Part shown: positions 1 to 11,951 of the stretch, piece after piece | Numbering within the stretch: the stretch's first letter is position 1 | Layout of the letters: every line of letters starts with the position of its first letter | Origin: Synechococcus sp. KORDI-49 | Lineage (GTDB): Bacteria; Cyanobacteriota; Cyanobacteriia; PCC-6307; Cyanobiaceae | Direction of reading: 5' to 3' | Assembly: GCF_000737575.1 (NCBI RefSeq) | Contig: NZ_CP006270.1 | Span: 1,739,163-1,803,162 of the forward strand | DNA: 64,000 nucleotides | The notes under the pieces: model-generated | The model's input: only the letters and a program-made list of their open reading frames with translations | Told to the model about the DNA's origin: nothing | The model's database searches: none | Position numbers and translations under genes: made by a program

Positions 1-329
1 GTCCGGCTGATGTCCAGGGCGATGAAGGCAGGGGGGCGCAGCGCCGTCAGCAATGGATCCACCTTGCGGGCGTTGCCGATCCCGAATTCCATCACCACGC
101 CCTCACCCACGGCTGAGGCGATCTCTGGCGCCCGTTGTTCGAGCAGGGTGATCTCCGTGCGGGTGAGGGTGTATTCCGGCTGTTCGCAGATCTCGGCGAA
201 CAGCCGTGATCCCTCGGCGTCGTAGAGCAGCCAGGCCGGCAGCTGTTTCGGCTGCTGGGCCAGGCCTGCCTCTACCAGCCGATGCAGGTCGGCCGGCGCA
301 GGATGCAGATCGATCAGCTCGACACTCAT
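1..329 (-). CDS. egtD: L-histidine N-alpha-methyltransferase EgtD (partial, N-terminal part)
   Basis: Only the first 109 residues lie in the window; the gene continues past base 1. EgtD trimethylates histidine with SAM to give hercynine, the first step of ergothioneine synthesis. The visible part shows the family N-terminus: a Leu-Pro then Tyr-Asp-x-x-Gly-Ser-x-Leu-Phe segment (about residues 30-44), a Pro-Glu-Tyr-x-x-Thr-Arg-Thr-Glu motif (about 51-59), and a SAM-binding MEFGIGNARK stretch (about 80-89). Its ATG overlaps the egtB stop in an ATGA arrangement, so egtB is upstream and the two are probably translated together. Family assignment is confident; the C-terminal half cannot be judged. 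Confidence 0.88.
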   Translation of the reverse strand, partial: MSVELIDLHPAPADLHRLVEAGLAQQPKQLPAWLLYDAEGSRLFAEICEQPEYTLTRTEITLLEQRAPEIASAVGEGVVMEFGIGNARKVDPLLTALRPPAFIALDISR

Positions 330-1492
330 CGGGCCAGGCGCACTCCCGACGCCATCCAGCGGCTGGCGGGAGGGAAGAAATTTCTGTAGGTGTCGCGGGC
401 ATGGCCGTGGGGCGTCAGCCAGCAGCTGCCCCGCAGCACGAACTGGGAACTCATGAATTTGCCGTTGTATTCCCCGATGGCGCCGTCCGGTGGTGTGAAG
501 CCCGGGTAAGGGCGGTAAGGGCTTGCCGTCCACTGCCAGAGAGTGTCGTGAGCAGCGGCGATTCGCTCGCCGTGCTGCGTCACGGCCACTTCCCATTCCG
601 CTTCAACCGGCAGACGGGCCCCGCTCCAACGGGCGAATGCATCGGCTTCAAACCAGCTCAGATGGCGGACCGGTGCAGCGGGATCAAGCGGTTGGCGTCC
701 GGCCAGGGTGAATTCGTCCTGCCATTCGGCCGCTTCCCCGCTGCCGCGCCAGTAACGCGGGGCCTGCCAGTTCAGTCGCTGCCGCAGCCCCCAGCCCTCA
801 CTCATCCACAGCTCCGGTCTCTCATACCCGCCGTCGGCGATAAACGCCCGGTAGTCGGCGTTGCTCACCAGCTGCGTCGCCAGCTCGAACGGTTCCAGCC
901 ACACCCGGTGTCGTGGCCCCTCGTTGTCGAAATGAAAGCCTGTGCCGCTGTGACCGATCTCCATCAGTCCCCCATCGCAGGTCAGCCAACCCGCGTCGCT
1001 CACCCGGAGGGTCAGATCCGCGTCCGCTGCGTAGGTCGGTTCCAGCGGCTGACGGCTGAATCCGTCCAGCAGGTCCATCAGCAGCAGCTCCTGATGCTGC
1101 TGTTCGTGATGCAGCCCCAGTTCAGCCACCGGATGCAGCTCCAGGCAGGAGCGGTCGAGCAGTTGTTCCAGTCCGAGATCGATCCGGCGGCGCCAGGCCA
1201 GCACCTCCCTGATGGTGGGTCTGCTCAGCAGCCCCCGTTGCGGCCGGGGATGCCGTTCCCCGACAGCCTCGTAATAGGAATTGAACTGATAGCTCCAGCG
1301 TGGATCGCAGGCGGTGTGGCCCGGCAGATGCGGCTGCAGCAGGAAGGTGTCGAAAAACCAGGTGGTGTGGGCCAGATGCCATTTCGGAGGGCTGGCGTCC
1401 TCCATGCCCTGAAGAACCAGATCCTCCGGTTCCAGCGGTGAGATCAGGGCTTCGCTTCGACGCCGCACCTCCAGAAGGGTCTCGAGCAGCAC
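326..1492 (-). CDS. egtB: Ergothioneine biosynthesis protein EgtB (hercynylcysteine-sulfoxide-type synthase)
   Basis: This 388-residue protein is a non-heme iron sulfoxide synthase that joins a thiol substrate (cysteine or gamma-glutamylcysteine) to hercynine with O2. The N-terminal DinB-like domain carries the iron-ligand signature HLAH (His42) and HHEQQHQE (His129, His133), spaced as in characterised EgtB. The C-terminal half is an FGE-sulfatase (formylglycine-enzyme-like) domain with a WQWTASPYRPYPG motif and an RGSCW motif near the end. The first codon is GTG. It overlaps downstream egtD by four bases. No egtC is adjacent, which is common in cyanobacteria. The thiol donor cannot be decided from sequence. 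Confidence 0.92.
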   Translation of the reverse strand: MLLETLLEVRRRSEALISPLEPEDLVLQGMEDASPPKWHLAHTTWFFDTFLLQPHLPGHTACDPRWSYQFNSYYEAVGERHPRPQRGLLSRPTIREVLAWRRRIDLGLEQLLDRSCLELHPVAELGLHHEQQHQELLLMDLLDGFSRQPLEPTYAADADLTLRVSDAGWLTCDGGLMEIGHSGTGFHFDNEGPRHRVWLEPFELATQLVSNADYRAFIADGGYERPELWMSEGWGLRQRLNWQAPRYWRGSGEAAEWQDEFTLAGRQPLDPAAPVRHLSWFEADAFARWSGARLPVEAEWEVAVTQHGERIAAAHDTLWQWTASPYRPYPGFTPPDGAIGEYNGKFMSSQFVLRGSCWLTPHGHARDTYRNFFPPASRWMASGVRLAR

Positions 1493-1528
1493 GAGATAGG
1501 GATGCGCTGGCCCGGACCCTAAGAGGCA

Positions 1529-3664
1529 ATGTCAACGGCCGAACCGTCGGTACGATCAGCCAGCCCACTGAAGCAGCGTCGGCTTGTGAGCGAATCCAGC
1601 GCCTTGGGTGCCGGTACCGTCCTGGCGCAGCGTTACCGCCTGGAAGACCCCCTGAGCGAGGGCGATCCCATCCAGGGTCGGCTGTGGCGTGCGCTGGACA
1701 CCCTGGCCGGAGACACCCCCCTGGTGATCCGCCAGGTTCAGAGTTCCGAATCCCGCCAGCGGTTTCAGCAGATCTGGCCGCGGCTGCAGTCTCTGCTGCA
1801 TCCCCAGCTGCCGCGCTGCGGTGAACTGCTGGAGTCCCACGGCAGCCTCTGGACGGTGCGGGACTGGCAGGAGGGCGAGGCCTACAGCCTGATCCTGAGC
1901 CAGCGCAGCGAGCGTCAGATGGTGTTCGGTGCAGGGGAGGTCCTGCTGCTGCTGCGTCAGACCCTGCCACTGCTGGCGGTGATCAACGGTCGCGGGCTGG
2001 TGCATGGGGATGTCAATCCCCGCAACCTGCTGCGACGTCACAGTGACGGTCTGCCGGTGCTGCTGGATTTCGGTCTGGTCCAGATCCGAGGAGAGGCTCC
2101 GCTGGCCGGTGCAACGCCGGGCTATGCCCCCCGTGCCCAGGGTCGTTCGGAACCCTGCGCGCCCTGGATGGATCTGCATGGCCTCGGGGTCACCGCGCTG
2201 GTGCTGCTTAGCGGCCGCACCCCTGAGAGCCTGATCGCCTCGGATGGAGGAGGTTGGTCATGGCCGGATCAGCTCGAGCTGGAGCCTGAATTTCGGGCCG
2301 TGCTTGAGCGCTTGCTGCTCGAAGACCCGGACAGGCGCTTTGCCGAAGCTGCCCAGGTTCTGGCCGCGCTCGAGCCGTTGCCGATGCCGGACAGCACCGG
2401 CCCCATCGCCCGAGCCGATCGGACCGTGGTGCTCGCTCCCCGGGCCGCGGGCCGTCCGGCTCCGGATCTGCCCTCGCTCAGGAGCCCGGCTGACCCTGTT
2501 CCCGCCGCGGATCCCACATCCATGCGCCGCAGTCGAGCCGAAGCACGGGAGCAGGGAGCCGAGGGAGGCCTCTGGCCAGTGGTGCTGGCCCTCGCTCTCT
2601 CCGCTCTCGCCGGCACAGCCATCGGCTGGTACGTGTTGACGCGGGGAGCCTCCCGGGACACGGCTCCCTCCACCAGTCGCGATGTGGTGGGCCGTTCCCA
2701 GGGCATGAGTCTGCCGCCGGCGGAGGTGGATGAACGGCAGAAGCTGCTCAGTCGTCTGCGGGCCTTGCAGGTTGACCGAACCTGGTTTCTCAAGCTGGTG
2801 GACAGCAGCCTGCTGGCTCGATTCCCGGAACGGGGCGGACGGCTGCCGTCCGATTCCCTGGAGGACGCCCCGCTGCGCCGCGTCTGGAATGATCTGGCGG
2901 AGGAGTGGCTCGCCCGCATCGAGCAGCTCCCGCCAGGGATGCGCTCCAGGCTTGGCCAGCTGAAGGAGACGGACTGGCGCAAGCAGCGGCAGGACCTGGT
3001 CAGTCAGGGTGTGAACGGCACGGTGGTGGAGCAGCTGGTCAGTGCCGGAGCCCGTGACCTGCTGCCCGGCGATATCCAGGGCCGCAGGCCTGAAGAGCCT
3101 TATCGCCAGCTCTGGTATGCCGCCGCGATTCAGAGCCTTTCGGAGGTGACGATCGAGAACGTCACGGCCAAACCAGGCACGGCCACCAATCTTTCGCTGC
3201 GGGTGCCGTCGGGCGGCGCCCGACTGATCTCCGTGACTGTTCCAGCTGGCCATGATCTGGTGCTGGGCATCAACGGCACGCCGCTGATGCAGATGACCAT
3301 CTTTGGAGCGCAGGGTCAGGTGGAGAAGCAGCGCGGCCCCCTGAGGGTGGTCACCCTGCCGGCGGCGGCCGGCTCACCCGTGCAGGTGCTGGTCACCAAC
3401 GAAGGGGTGTCTGCGGGTCTGCTGACGCTCTCCTGCCGGGCCGATCGCGCCGAACGGCCCCCTCTTCCGGCCATTGATCCCAATCCGTTCCCGGATCCCG
3501 CCACAGGAGCGCCCAGCACGCCAGCGACCCCGAACCCCCAGCCGCAGCCTGGCCGTCCACCCTCCGTGCAGTCCGACGATCGCCCAACCCCGGAGGCACC
3601 CTCCTCTGCTCCCAGGCCCCCTGGCGCTCCCATGCAGGAGAGCGACTTCAACCCGATGGATTAG
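1529..3664 (+). CDS. Membrane-anchored protein kinase-like protein (possible pseudokinase)
   Basis: A 711-residue protein with an N-terminal kinase fold and a single predicted membrane helix at about residues 348-370, followed by an extracytoplasmic region ending in a Pro/Ser/Thr-rich tail. The catalytic loop HGDVNPRN (about residue 158) keeps the Asp and Asn of active Hanks kinases, and DFG follows at about 180. The glycine loop is poorly conserved, the usual VAIK lysine position reads VIR, and the APE motif reads APR. It may therefore be weakly active or a pseudokinase sensor. It is divergent from egtB by 36 bases and overlaps smpB tail-to-tail by four. Substrate and ligand are unknown. Confidence 0.75.
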   Translation: MSTAEPSVRSASPLKQRRLVSESSALGAGTVLAQRYRLEDPLSEGDPIQGRLWRALDTLAGDTPLVIRQVQSSESRQRFQQIWPRLQSLLHPQLPRCGELLESHGSLWTVRDWQEGEAYSLILSQRSERQMVFGAGEVLLLLRQTLPLLAVINGRGLVHGDVNPRNLLRRHSDGLPVLLDFGLVQIRGEAPLAGATPGYAPRAQGRSEPCAPWMDLHGLGVTALVLLSGRTPESLIASDGGGWSWPDQLELEPEFRAVLERLLLEDPDRRFAEAAQVLAALEPLPMPDSTGPIARADRTVVLAPRAAGRPAPDLPSLRSPADPVPAADPTSMRRSRAEAREQGAEGGLWPVVLALALSALAGTAIGWYVLTRGASRDTAPSTSRDVVGRSQGMSLPPAEVDERQKLLSRLRALQVDRTWFLKLVDSSLLARFPERGGRLPSDSLEDAPLRRVWNDLAEEWLARIEQLPPGMRSRLGQLKETDWRKQRQDLVSQGVNGTVVEQLVSAGARDLLPGDIQGRRPEEPYRQLWYAAAIQSLSEVTIENVTAKPGTATNLSLRVPSGGARLISVTVPAGHDLVLGINGTPLMQMTIFGAQGQVEKQRGPLRVVTLPAAAGSPVQVLVTNEGVSAGLLTLSCRADRAERPPLPAIDPNPFPDPATGAPSTPATPNPQPQPGRPPSVQSDDRPTPEAPSSAPRPPGAPMQESDFNPMD

Positions 3665-4161
3665 AGCCGGGCGATCGCAGCCCGGACCTCCTTCTTGCTC
3701 TGCTTCTCTTTCTCGGCGGCGCGCTTGTCGTGCAGCTTGCGGCCCTTCCCGAGACCGATGGTGAGCTTGATCCAGGAGCCCTTCAGATGGATGTTGAGGG
3801 GCACCAGGGTCAGTCCTTTTTGATCGAGCTGGCCGCGCAGTTTGTCGATCTCGCGCCGGTGGGCCAGCAGCCGTCTGGTGCGCAATGGGTCGTGGTTGAA
3901 ATAACTGCCCGCATGGCTGTGGGGCGAGATGTGCACGTTGTGCAGCTGCAGCTCTCCGTTGCGGATCAGGCAGAAGCCGTCCCGCAGATTGGCTTTGCCG
4001 GCACGGATCGATTTCACTTCCGTTCCGACCAGTTCGATGCCGGTCTCCAGGGTTTCCAGAATGTCGTATTGATGACGCGCCTGACGGTTGTCCGCCAGAA
4101 GTCGGTTGGCCGCTGCCCGTGCCGCTGCCGCCGCGGCTTTCTTGGTCCCGCCTTTCGCCAT
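3661..4161 (-). CDS. smpB: SsrA-binding protein SmpB
   Basis: SmpB binds tmRNA and delivers it to stalled ribosomes for trans-translation. The 166-residue reading has the family core: a [22 protein letters not shown]-like beta-barrel segment (about residues 41-62), a central NVHISP motif, and the basic C-terminal tail with [11 protein letters not shown] chose the ATG at 4159-4161, which gives the normal family length; an upstream in-frame start would add an unrelated extension into the ruvB leader. The Lys/Ala-rich N-terminal 20 residues are a lineage-typical extension. It converges on the kinase-like gene with a four-base overlap and is divergent from ruvB. Confidence 0.95.
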   Translation of the reverse strand: MAKGGTKKAAAAAARAAANRLLADNRQARHQYDILETLETGIELVGTEVKSIRAGKANLRDGFCLIRNGELQLHNVHISPHSHAGSYFNHDPLRTRRLLAHRREIDKLRGQLDQKGLTLVPLNIHLKGSWIKLTIGLGKGRKLHDKRAAEKEKQSKKEVRAAIARL

Positions 4162-4211
4162 ACCTGCGCCTCCTTCTCCCGACCCTATCCAGAGCTGGGT
4201 ACCCTGCCTGC

Positions 4212-5254
<1,043 letters not shown>

Positions 5255-5258
<4 letters not shown>

Positions 5259-6028
5259 AGGCGGTGCTGACGCTGGCGGTGCTGAGCCTGCTGCTGTTCG
5301 GTGCGTTCCCGGCCGTGGCTCTCGAGGGGGAGCTGCTCTACGGGCAGGCTCTGAGCGCAAGCCGTGAGGGGGATTTCGTGCGGGCGCTGCCGCTTTGGAA
5401 CAGCGTTCTTGAGGTTCTGCCGGAGGATCCCGCCGCCCTCAGCAACCGCGGCAATGTGCGCCTGGCCCTCGGTGATGCCACCGGTGCCATCGACGATCAG
5501 AGTCGTGCCATCGCCCTGGCCCCTGAGGAAGCCGATCCCCATCTGAATCGGGGCACCGCGGAGGAAGCCCTGCAGGACTGGTCTGCGGCGGCGGCGGATT
5601 ACCTCTGGATTCTGGATCGCGATCCCATGGAGGCCTCCGCCCTTTACAACCTGGGCAATGTGCGTGGCTCCGAAGGGGACTGGGCTGAAGCACGTTCGCT
5701 TTACGGGCGTGCGTCAGAGGCCAGACCGGGATTCGCGATGGCCCGTTCCAGTGAGGCACTGGCGGCCTGGCAGGAGGGTGACCAGGTCTGGGCCGAGGCG
5801 GAGCTGCGCAAATTGATCCGGCGCTATCCGCTGTTCGCCGATGCCCGTGCTGCCCTCAGTGCTCTGCTGTGGCAGCGCGGAGCGTCTGGTGAAGCGGAGA
5901 GCCACTGGGCCGCTGCCTCCGGTCTTGACAACCGCTACCGGGATGGCGAATGGCTGCTGCAGATCCGGCGCTGGCCCCCTGTTCCCACAGCGGATCTGAT
6001 GGCTTTCCTGGCGCTTGACAGCCGATGA
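5255..6028 (+). CDS. Exported tetratricopeptide-repeat protein
   Basis: A 257-residue protein with a clear signal peptide (hydrophobic residues 5-19, likely cleavage after Ala-Val-Ala near residue 23) followed by tandem TPR units. Repeat-type motifs such as [15 protein letters not shown] and [15 protein letters not shown] are visible, so it probably acts as a protein-protein scaffold in the periplasm or lumen. It lies between ruvB and an M20 amidohydrolase with four-base overlaps on both sides, which implies cotranscription but not a shared function. The partner is unknown. Confidence 0.8.
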
Positions 6029-7194
6029 CCGTGCTCGATCTGCTGCCCGAGGCGCTTCCCGAGTTGATCGAGCTGCGGCGTCATCTGCATGCCCATCCGG
6101 AACTGAGCGGTGAAGAGCACCAGACCGCTGCTCTGGTGGCTGGTGAACTGAGGCGCATCGGCTGGCGTGTGCGTGAAGGGGTCGGCCGCACGGGTGTGCT
6201 CGCGGAACTCGGTCCGGACCATGGCCCCACCGTTGGTCTGCGCGTTGACATGGATGCTCTGCCGGTGGAGGAACGCACCGGGCTGCCCCATGCCTCCCGG
6301 CATCAGGGGGTGATGCATGCCTGCGGGCACGATCTGCACACCTGCATCGGTCTTGGGGTGGCCCGTCTGCTGGCGGCCGACGACGGGCTGGCCACCCGGG
6401 TTCGTTTGCTGTTTCAGCCTGCCGAAGAACTCGCCCAGGGGGCGGTCTGGATGCGCGATGCCGGAGCGGTGGAGGGGCTGGATGCTCTGTTCGGTGTGCA
6501 TGTCGTGCCCAACCTGCCGGCCGGATCGGTCGGCATCCGCAGCGGTTGCCTGACGGCGGCTGCCGGGGAGCTGGAGATCACGGTGCACGGGGAGGGGGGC
6601 CATGGCGCCCGTCCCCATGAGGCGGTGGATGCGATCTGGATCGCGGCCAGGGTGGTGACGGAGCTGCAGCAGACGATCGCTCGCCGATTGGATGCACTGC
6701 AGCCGGTGGTAGTCAGTTTTGGACGGATTGAGGGCGGCCGGGCGTTCAATGTGATCACGGATCGCGTGCGGCTGCTGGGAACCGTCCGTTGTCTGGATCT
6801 GGCACTGCATGAGCGGTTGCCGGGCTGGATCGAAGAGACGGTTCAGGGCATCTGCCGAGCCGCCGGGGGAGATGCGGATGTGCGGTACCGGTGCATTGCG
6901 CCTCCGGTGCACAACGATCCGGAACTCACCGCTCTGATGGAGCGCTGCGCCGTGGAACGGCTGGGATGCTCAAGGGTTGTGGCCGTGGAGCAACCCTCCC
7001 TGGGGGCCGAGGATTTCGCCGAACTGCTGCGGGATGTGCCGGGCACCATGCTTCGGCTCGGGGTGGCCGGACCGCAGGGTTGTGCACCCCTGCATCACTG
7101 TCGCTTTGATCCGGACGAGGCCTCTCTGCCGGTTGGCATCGAGGTGCTGACGGCAACGTTGCAGGCCTGGATGCTGGAGCGTCAGACGCCGTGA
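6025..7194 (+). CDS. M20 family amidohydrolase (hippurate/IAA-amino acid hydrolase-like)
   Basis: A 389-residue metal-dependent amidohydrolase of the M20D group, which cleaves N-acyl amino acids or related amides. The metal-binding pattern is visible: RVDMDALPV (about residue 73), HACGHD (about 97), QPAEE (about 132), and a late LGAEDFAELL motif contributing a ligand. The dimerisation insert lies roughly at 180-290. It overlaps the TPR gene upstream and the small membrane-protein gene downstream by four bases each. The true substrate is not predictable; members of this family are often over-annotated as specific hydrolases. Confidence 0.88.
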   Translation: MTVLDLLPEALPELIELRRHLHAHPELSGEEHQTAALVAGELRRIGWRVREGVGRTGVLAELGPDHGPTVGLRVDMDALPVEERTGLPHASRHQGVMHACGHDLHTCIGLGVARLLAADDGLATRVRLLFQPAEELAQGAVWMRDAGAVEGLDALFGVHVVPNLPAGSVGIRSGCLTAAAGELEITVHGEGGHGARPHEAVDAIWIAARVVTELQQTIARRLDALQPVVVSFGRIEGGRAFNVITDRVRLLGTVRCLDLALHERLPGWIEETVQGICRAAGGDADVRYRCIAPPVHNDPELTALMERCAVERLGCSRVVAVEQPSLGAEDFAELLRDVPGTMLRLGVAGPQGCAPLHHCRFDPDEASLPVGIEVLTATLQAWMLERQTP

Positions 7195-7409
7195 GGAAAC
7201 TGATGCCTGTGCTGATGTCCTTCGGGGCGCCGCTGCTGATCGCTGTGGCGGTGGTGGCGATGCAGCAGCGGCAGGGGACCGATCGATCCCACGCCCTGCC
7301 GGCGCTGCTGGTGGGTTCCTGGCTGATCGTCAGCAGTGCCGCCGGTCGCCGTCGTCGGCGCGCCAGGCTGCTGTCAGCTCTGCGCACCAGCCGGGCTGAA
7401 ACCGACTGA
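7191..7409 (+). CDS. Small membrane protein, DUF3188-like
   Basis: A 72-residue protein with two hydrophobic helices (about residues 8-23 and 36-50) and a strongly basic stretch after the second one (RRRRRAR). It begins with GTG overlapping the amidohydrolase stop. An ATG four codons downstream is an alternative start. The shape resembles the DUF3188 family of small cyanobacterial membrane proteins, but that is from memory of the family's character rather than from an alignment. Function unknown; the four-base overlap and five-base gap to the next gene support it being real. Confidence 0.6.
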   Translation: MRKLMPVLMSFGAPLLIAVAVVAMQQRQGTDRSHALPALLVGSWLIVSSAAGRRRRRARLLSALRTSRAETD

Positions 7410-7414
7410 TTCCG

Positions 7415-8032
7415 ATGACGTCCGCTCCCGACGACCAGCGCCCCGATCTTCCCGCCCTGAGGGATGCCATCTCCAGTGGTGATCCGGTCCGGGCGATGCC
7501 GGCCCTGACCCAGCTGCGGTTCTGCAGCGATGAGGAGGCGGTGCCGCTGCTGGTGCTGGGTACCGAACAGAAACCGTTCCTGGTGCGTTCCCTCAGTTGC
7601 AGTGGCCTCGGCTACAAGCGCACGGAGCAGGGCTGGCAGGTGCTGAGCCGCCTGTTGGTGGACGACGAGGATTCGAACGTGCGGGCGGAAGCGGCCAATG
7701 CCCTGGCTAGTTATGGCGTGGAGCGGTCCTGGCCTCTGCTGCGCTCCTCCTTTGAAGCGGATGACGCCTGGTTGGTGCGTTGCAGCATCCTTTCGGCGCT
7801 GGCTGAACAACCGGAGATCGATCTGAACTGGCTGCTGGAACTGGCAACGATGGCGATCAGGGATGCCGATGGCACCGTGCGGGTCAGCGGGGCTGAAATC
7901 CTCGGCCGTGTCGTTCGGGATGGTGCTGATCAGCCCTTGGGTGATCAGGCCCGCACCCTGCTTCAACCCCTCCAGCAGGATGTTGATCACCGGGTGGTGG
8001 CTTCGGCGCTGAATGGGTTGCAGCGGGTTTGA
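7415..8032 (+). CDS. HEAT-repeat protein (phycobilisome lyase/NblB-like family)
   Basis: A 205-residue all-helical protein built from HEAT-like repeats of about 30 residues; LLVDDEDSNVRAEAANALASYG and a later DADGTVRVSGAEILG-type unit are diagnostic. In cyanobacteria this fold includes CpcE/NblB bilin-lyase relatives, as well as many scaffolds of unknown role. It lacks an obvious motif that would separate lyase from scaffold, so I leave the function open. It is the last gene of the ruvB-headed series and ends three bases before a convergent methyltransferase gene. Confidence 0.75.
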   Translation: MTSAPDDQRPDLPALRDAISSGDPVRAMPALTQLRFCSDEEAVPLLVLGTEQKPFLVRSLSCSGLGYKRTEQGWQVLSRLLVDDEDSNVRAEAANALASYGVERSWPLLRSSFEADDAWLVRCSILSALAEQPEIDLNWLLELATMAIRDADGTVRVSGAEILGRVVRDGADQPLGDQARTLLQPLQQDVDHRVVASALNGLQRV

Positions 8033-8035
8033 GCG

Positions 8036-8743
8036 TCACTGCCGGGTGAAGTTGATCGAGTTTTGCGGCAGCAGGAAGCCTGTGACAGACCTTGTTTCCA
8101 GGCCCCAGAGCCTGAACAGTTCACGAGGAAAGGGTTCAACGAATGCGTGTTGTTGGATTAAGCCCGCTCGGCGCAGCAGATCCAGGTTCATGTGCCCTTT
8201 CTCATCGCCTTCGCAATCGTCGAGAGCGATCAAGGTGTCGGGTTTTAGCAGCTTGCCCAGCAGCTGAAGGTCCTCCTTCATCAGCCGACCATCCAGATGG
8301 AGCATGTCGAGCTTGGCTCCTTTGGAGGCGAGAAACTCGAACATCTGGGTGCTGCTTCCTTGCACCACTTGCGCTTTGCTGCCTTCAGGCAGCTGAAGGC
8401 CTGCAAATGGCTGTTGGGTGCAGGGATGCATGTCGCAGGTGATCAGCTGCACTGCCTGGCCGATGAGTCCTGCGCCACAGCCCATGGCAGCAGCACTGTT
8501 GCCGATGTAGGTGCCAACCTCTGCGATCAGCTTCGGCGCGCGCTTCTGGCTGGCCAGAAACAGGCTGAGGGCACTGCCTAGGCCGATGCTGCCGGAATTG
8601 GTCCGCTGCAGGGTGGGGTCCAGCAATCGCTGGCTGATCAAGGGCAGCAAGGTCATCTCAAACGTTGGTTTGAGATGGGTTCCTCCCTCTAACAGTTGCC
8701 GACCGAAGGCAGTGCTGAGCGTGGATGGGTTCAGCCTCAGCAT
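8036..8743 (-). CDS. Class I SAM-dependent methyltransferase
   Basis: A 235-residue protein of the Methyltransf_24 (caffeoyl-CoA O-methyltransferase-like) type. The SAM-binding motif I reads AEVGTYIGNSAA (about residues 75-86); an acidic CDMHP follows as motif II; and LDMLHLDGRLMKEDL (about 144-158) resembles the metal/substrate loop of this group, with DDCEGD further on. The substrate is not predictable, although relatives occur in glycan and secondary-metabolite loci. It is divergent from the TPP riboswitch/thiC unit and convergent with the HEAT-repeat gene. Confidence 0.72.
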   Translation of the reverse strand: MLRLNPSTLSTAFGRQLLEGGTHLKPTFEMTLLPLISQRLLDPTLQRTNSGSIGLGSALSLFLASQKRAPKLIAEVGTYIGNSAAAMGCGAGLIGQAVQLITCDMHPCTQQPFAGLQLPEGSKAQVVQGSSTQMFEFLASKGAKLDMLHLDGRLMKEDLQLLGKLLKPDTLIALDDCEGDEKGHMNLDLLRRAGLIQQHAFVEPFPRELFRLWGLETRSVTGFLLPQNSINFTRQ

Positions 8744-8837
8744 CTCGAAAGGAACAGCAAAATCTGAATCGCAAGATTGTCCCAGGTCGCATGTATCCGA
8801 GCCTCATCGCTCACTCGCTTAACCGAACGCTTGCTAG

Positions 8838-10370
<1,533 letters not shown>

Positions 10371-10394
10371 AAGTATCAGATTGACAAAACTTTT

Positions 10395-11924
10395 ATGGGC
10401 TGTGCAGAATTTTTAAAGTGGCACCCTTCTTCTAGGAAAGCTTCTCAGCTTCAACATGAGTCTGAATATATTATTAGTGCCTTGATTCAGTCGCCTTGCA
10501 AGGGGATAGCAATTTTAAAAGATAAATATGAATTTGGCCTTCACTCTCAGCTTTGGGATGATCATGTGTTTAACACTATCATACGCCTTTCTCTTGAGAG
10601 GGTAATAAAAACCAACAGCCTGAGTCAATCTCTTAAGGACACTGTTGATTGGTTCTCAAGCCTGGATCATGAGTTGTTTCTTCCTTATGTTAGAAGAGTT
10701 GAAAATCCAGAAAGATTCAGAACAGCCTTTTGGAATGTAAACTCATATGCGCAAGTTTTGTCCTCAAGGTTCCATGACCATTGGGTCGCAGGCTCAGAAG
10801 CCAGTGAGCCACGGCCTAGCAAGCTACTTAATAACAATAAATCTTTAAAAAAAATTCTTTTTATTTTGAAAGGCCCTTATGAATTGGCTCATGTAGAATT
10901 TTTAAATGCTTTATTGCATGGCTCAAATTACTTTTCCTCTGTAATAGAGGTCCATTTGCTTTTGTTGGATGCAACCAAGAATTCTGCTAGGCATTCAGGC
11001 ATTCAGGTCGTTTCTTTTTCCGAGATTAAATCCACATTTGATAAGCTTAAAAAGTATAGAAGCTACTGTTGTATGCAGGATTTTGATAGCATTTGCTGGG
11101 TAGCGTGTGTTCAGAATCTTACTCTATATATGGGCATGCAAACCTGTCCTTCTCAGGCATACTTATCCATGAAATATCATAGTATTATCATGCCTACCAT
11201 ACAAAAATACGCAGGTATTGGCTCGTCTTCTGTTGCATTTTCTTTTGATACGATAGATTGGTTCAGAGGAAGAGCATTTCCTCATTTAAGCCTAAAATCC
11301 AAGAATGATGAATTTTGCCTGTGTGCAAAGAAAAAGTTTTGTATAACAGATTCTTCATTTGTTATGGGCTGCTTTGTCAGAAGTGAAAAACTTCACAACA
11401 TAGGCTATTGGAGGGTAATCGAAGAGTTGCTTTCTGAATTTAATAAAGCTGTATTTGTATTTGCTTCTCAGGATATACCTCTGAATATCCAAGATTACTT
11501 AAGCCGATCTCTTTTTAGGGACAGAATCAAGCATCTTGGATGGGTTGATACGAAAGCATGGTGCTATGTTTTGGATTTGTATGTAGACAGTTTTCCGCGT
11601 GGGTCTGGCAATACAATGTTTGAGGCCATTTTTGCTCATGTGCCTTGTCTAATTATGGACACTCCTGAGAACAGAGAATCATCTGCGCTTAACTATATTG
11701 ATTCTACGAATGCAACTAAAAGTGCATTGGGTATCACCCGTGATGCAGATGGACATGTGATCGAAGCAAGAAAAATTATTCAATCTTCAGCATATGCTAA
11801 GTTCATTGCTGCAAACCAGTTCAATGTATTGCAACGTCTGAAGAATTCATCTCATATATTCGCGAAGGATTACTTGAACTATTTTCTGGATTCTTCTTTC
11901 ACGCTTTCCTCCGATGCAAGCTAA
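10395..11924 (+). CDS. Putative GT41/HMW1C-like glycosyltransferase
   Basis: A 509-residue protein of markedly AT-rich codon use. The C-terminal half looks like a GT-B nucleotide-sugar domain: FVMGCFVRSEKLHNIG (about residues 325-340), a strand-helix unit ending RIKHLGWVD, and DLYVDSFPRGSGNTMFEAI (about 396-414), resembling the donor-site loop of O-GlcNAc-transferase-like and HMW1C N-glycosyltransferases. The N-terminal half shows no recognisable domain. It starts 25 bases after thiC and precedes a sugar aminotransferase and an acetyltransferase. Acceptor (protein or glycan) is unknown. Family call is moderate; composition suggests horizontal transfer. Confidence 0.6.
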   Translation: MGCAEFLKWHPSSRKASQLQHESEYIISALIQSPCKGIAILKDKYEFGLHSQLWDDHVFNTIIRLSLERVIKTNSLSQSLKDTVDWFSSLDHELFLPYVRRVENPERFRTAFWNVNSYAQVLSSRFHDHWVAGSEASEPRPSKLLNNNKSLKKILFILKGPYELAHVEFLNALLHGSNYFSSVIEVHLLLLDATKNSARHSGIQVVSFSEIKSTFDKLKKYRSYCCMQDFDSICWVACVQNLTLYMGMQTCPSQAYLSMKYHSIIMPTIQKYAGIGSSSVAFSFDTIDWFRGRAFPHLSLKSKNDEFCLCAKKKFCITDSSFVMGCFVRSEKLHNIGYWRVIEELLSEFNKAVFVFASQDIPLNIQDYLSRSLFRDRIKHLGWVDTKAWCYVLDLYVDSFPRGSGNTMFEAIFAHVPCLIMDTPENRESSALNYIDSTNATKSALGITRDADGHVIEARKIIQSSAYAKFIAANQFNVLQRLKNSSHIFAKDYLNYFLDSSFTLSSDAS

Positions 11925-11951
11925 ATTGTACTTACATTTCTTGCTACTCTA

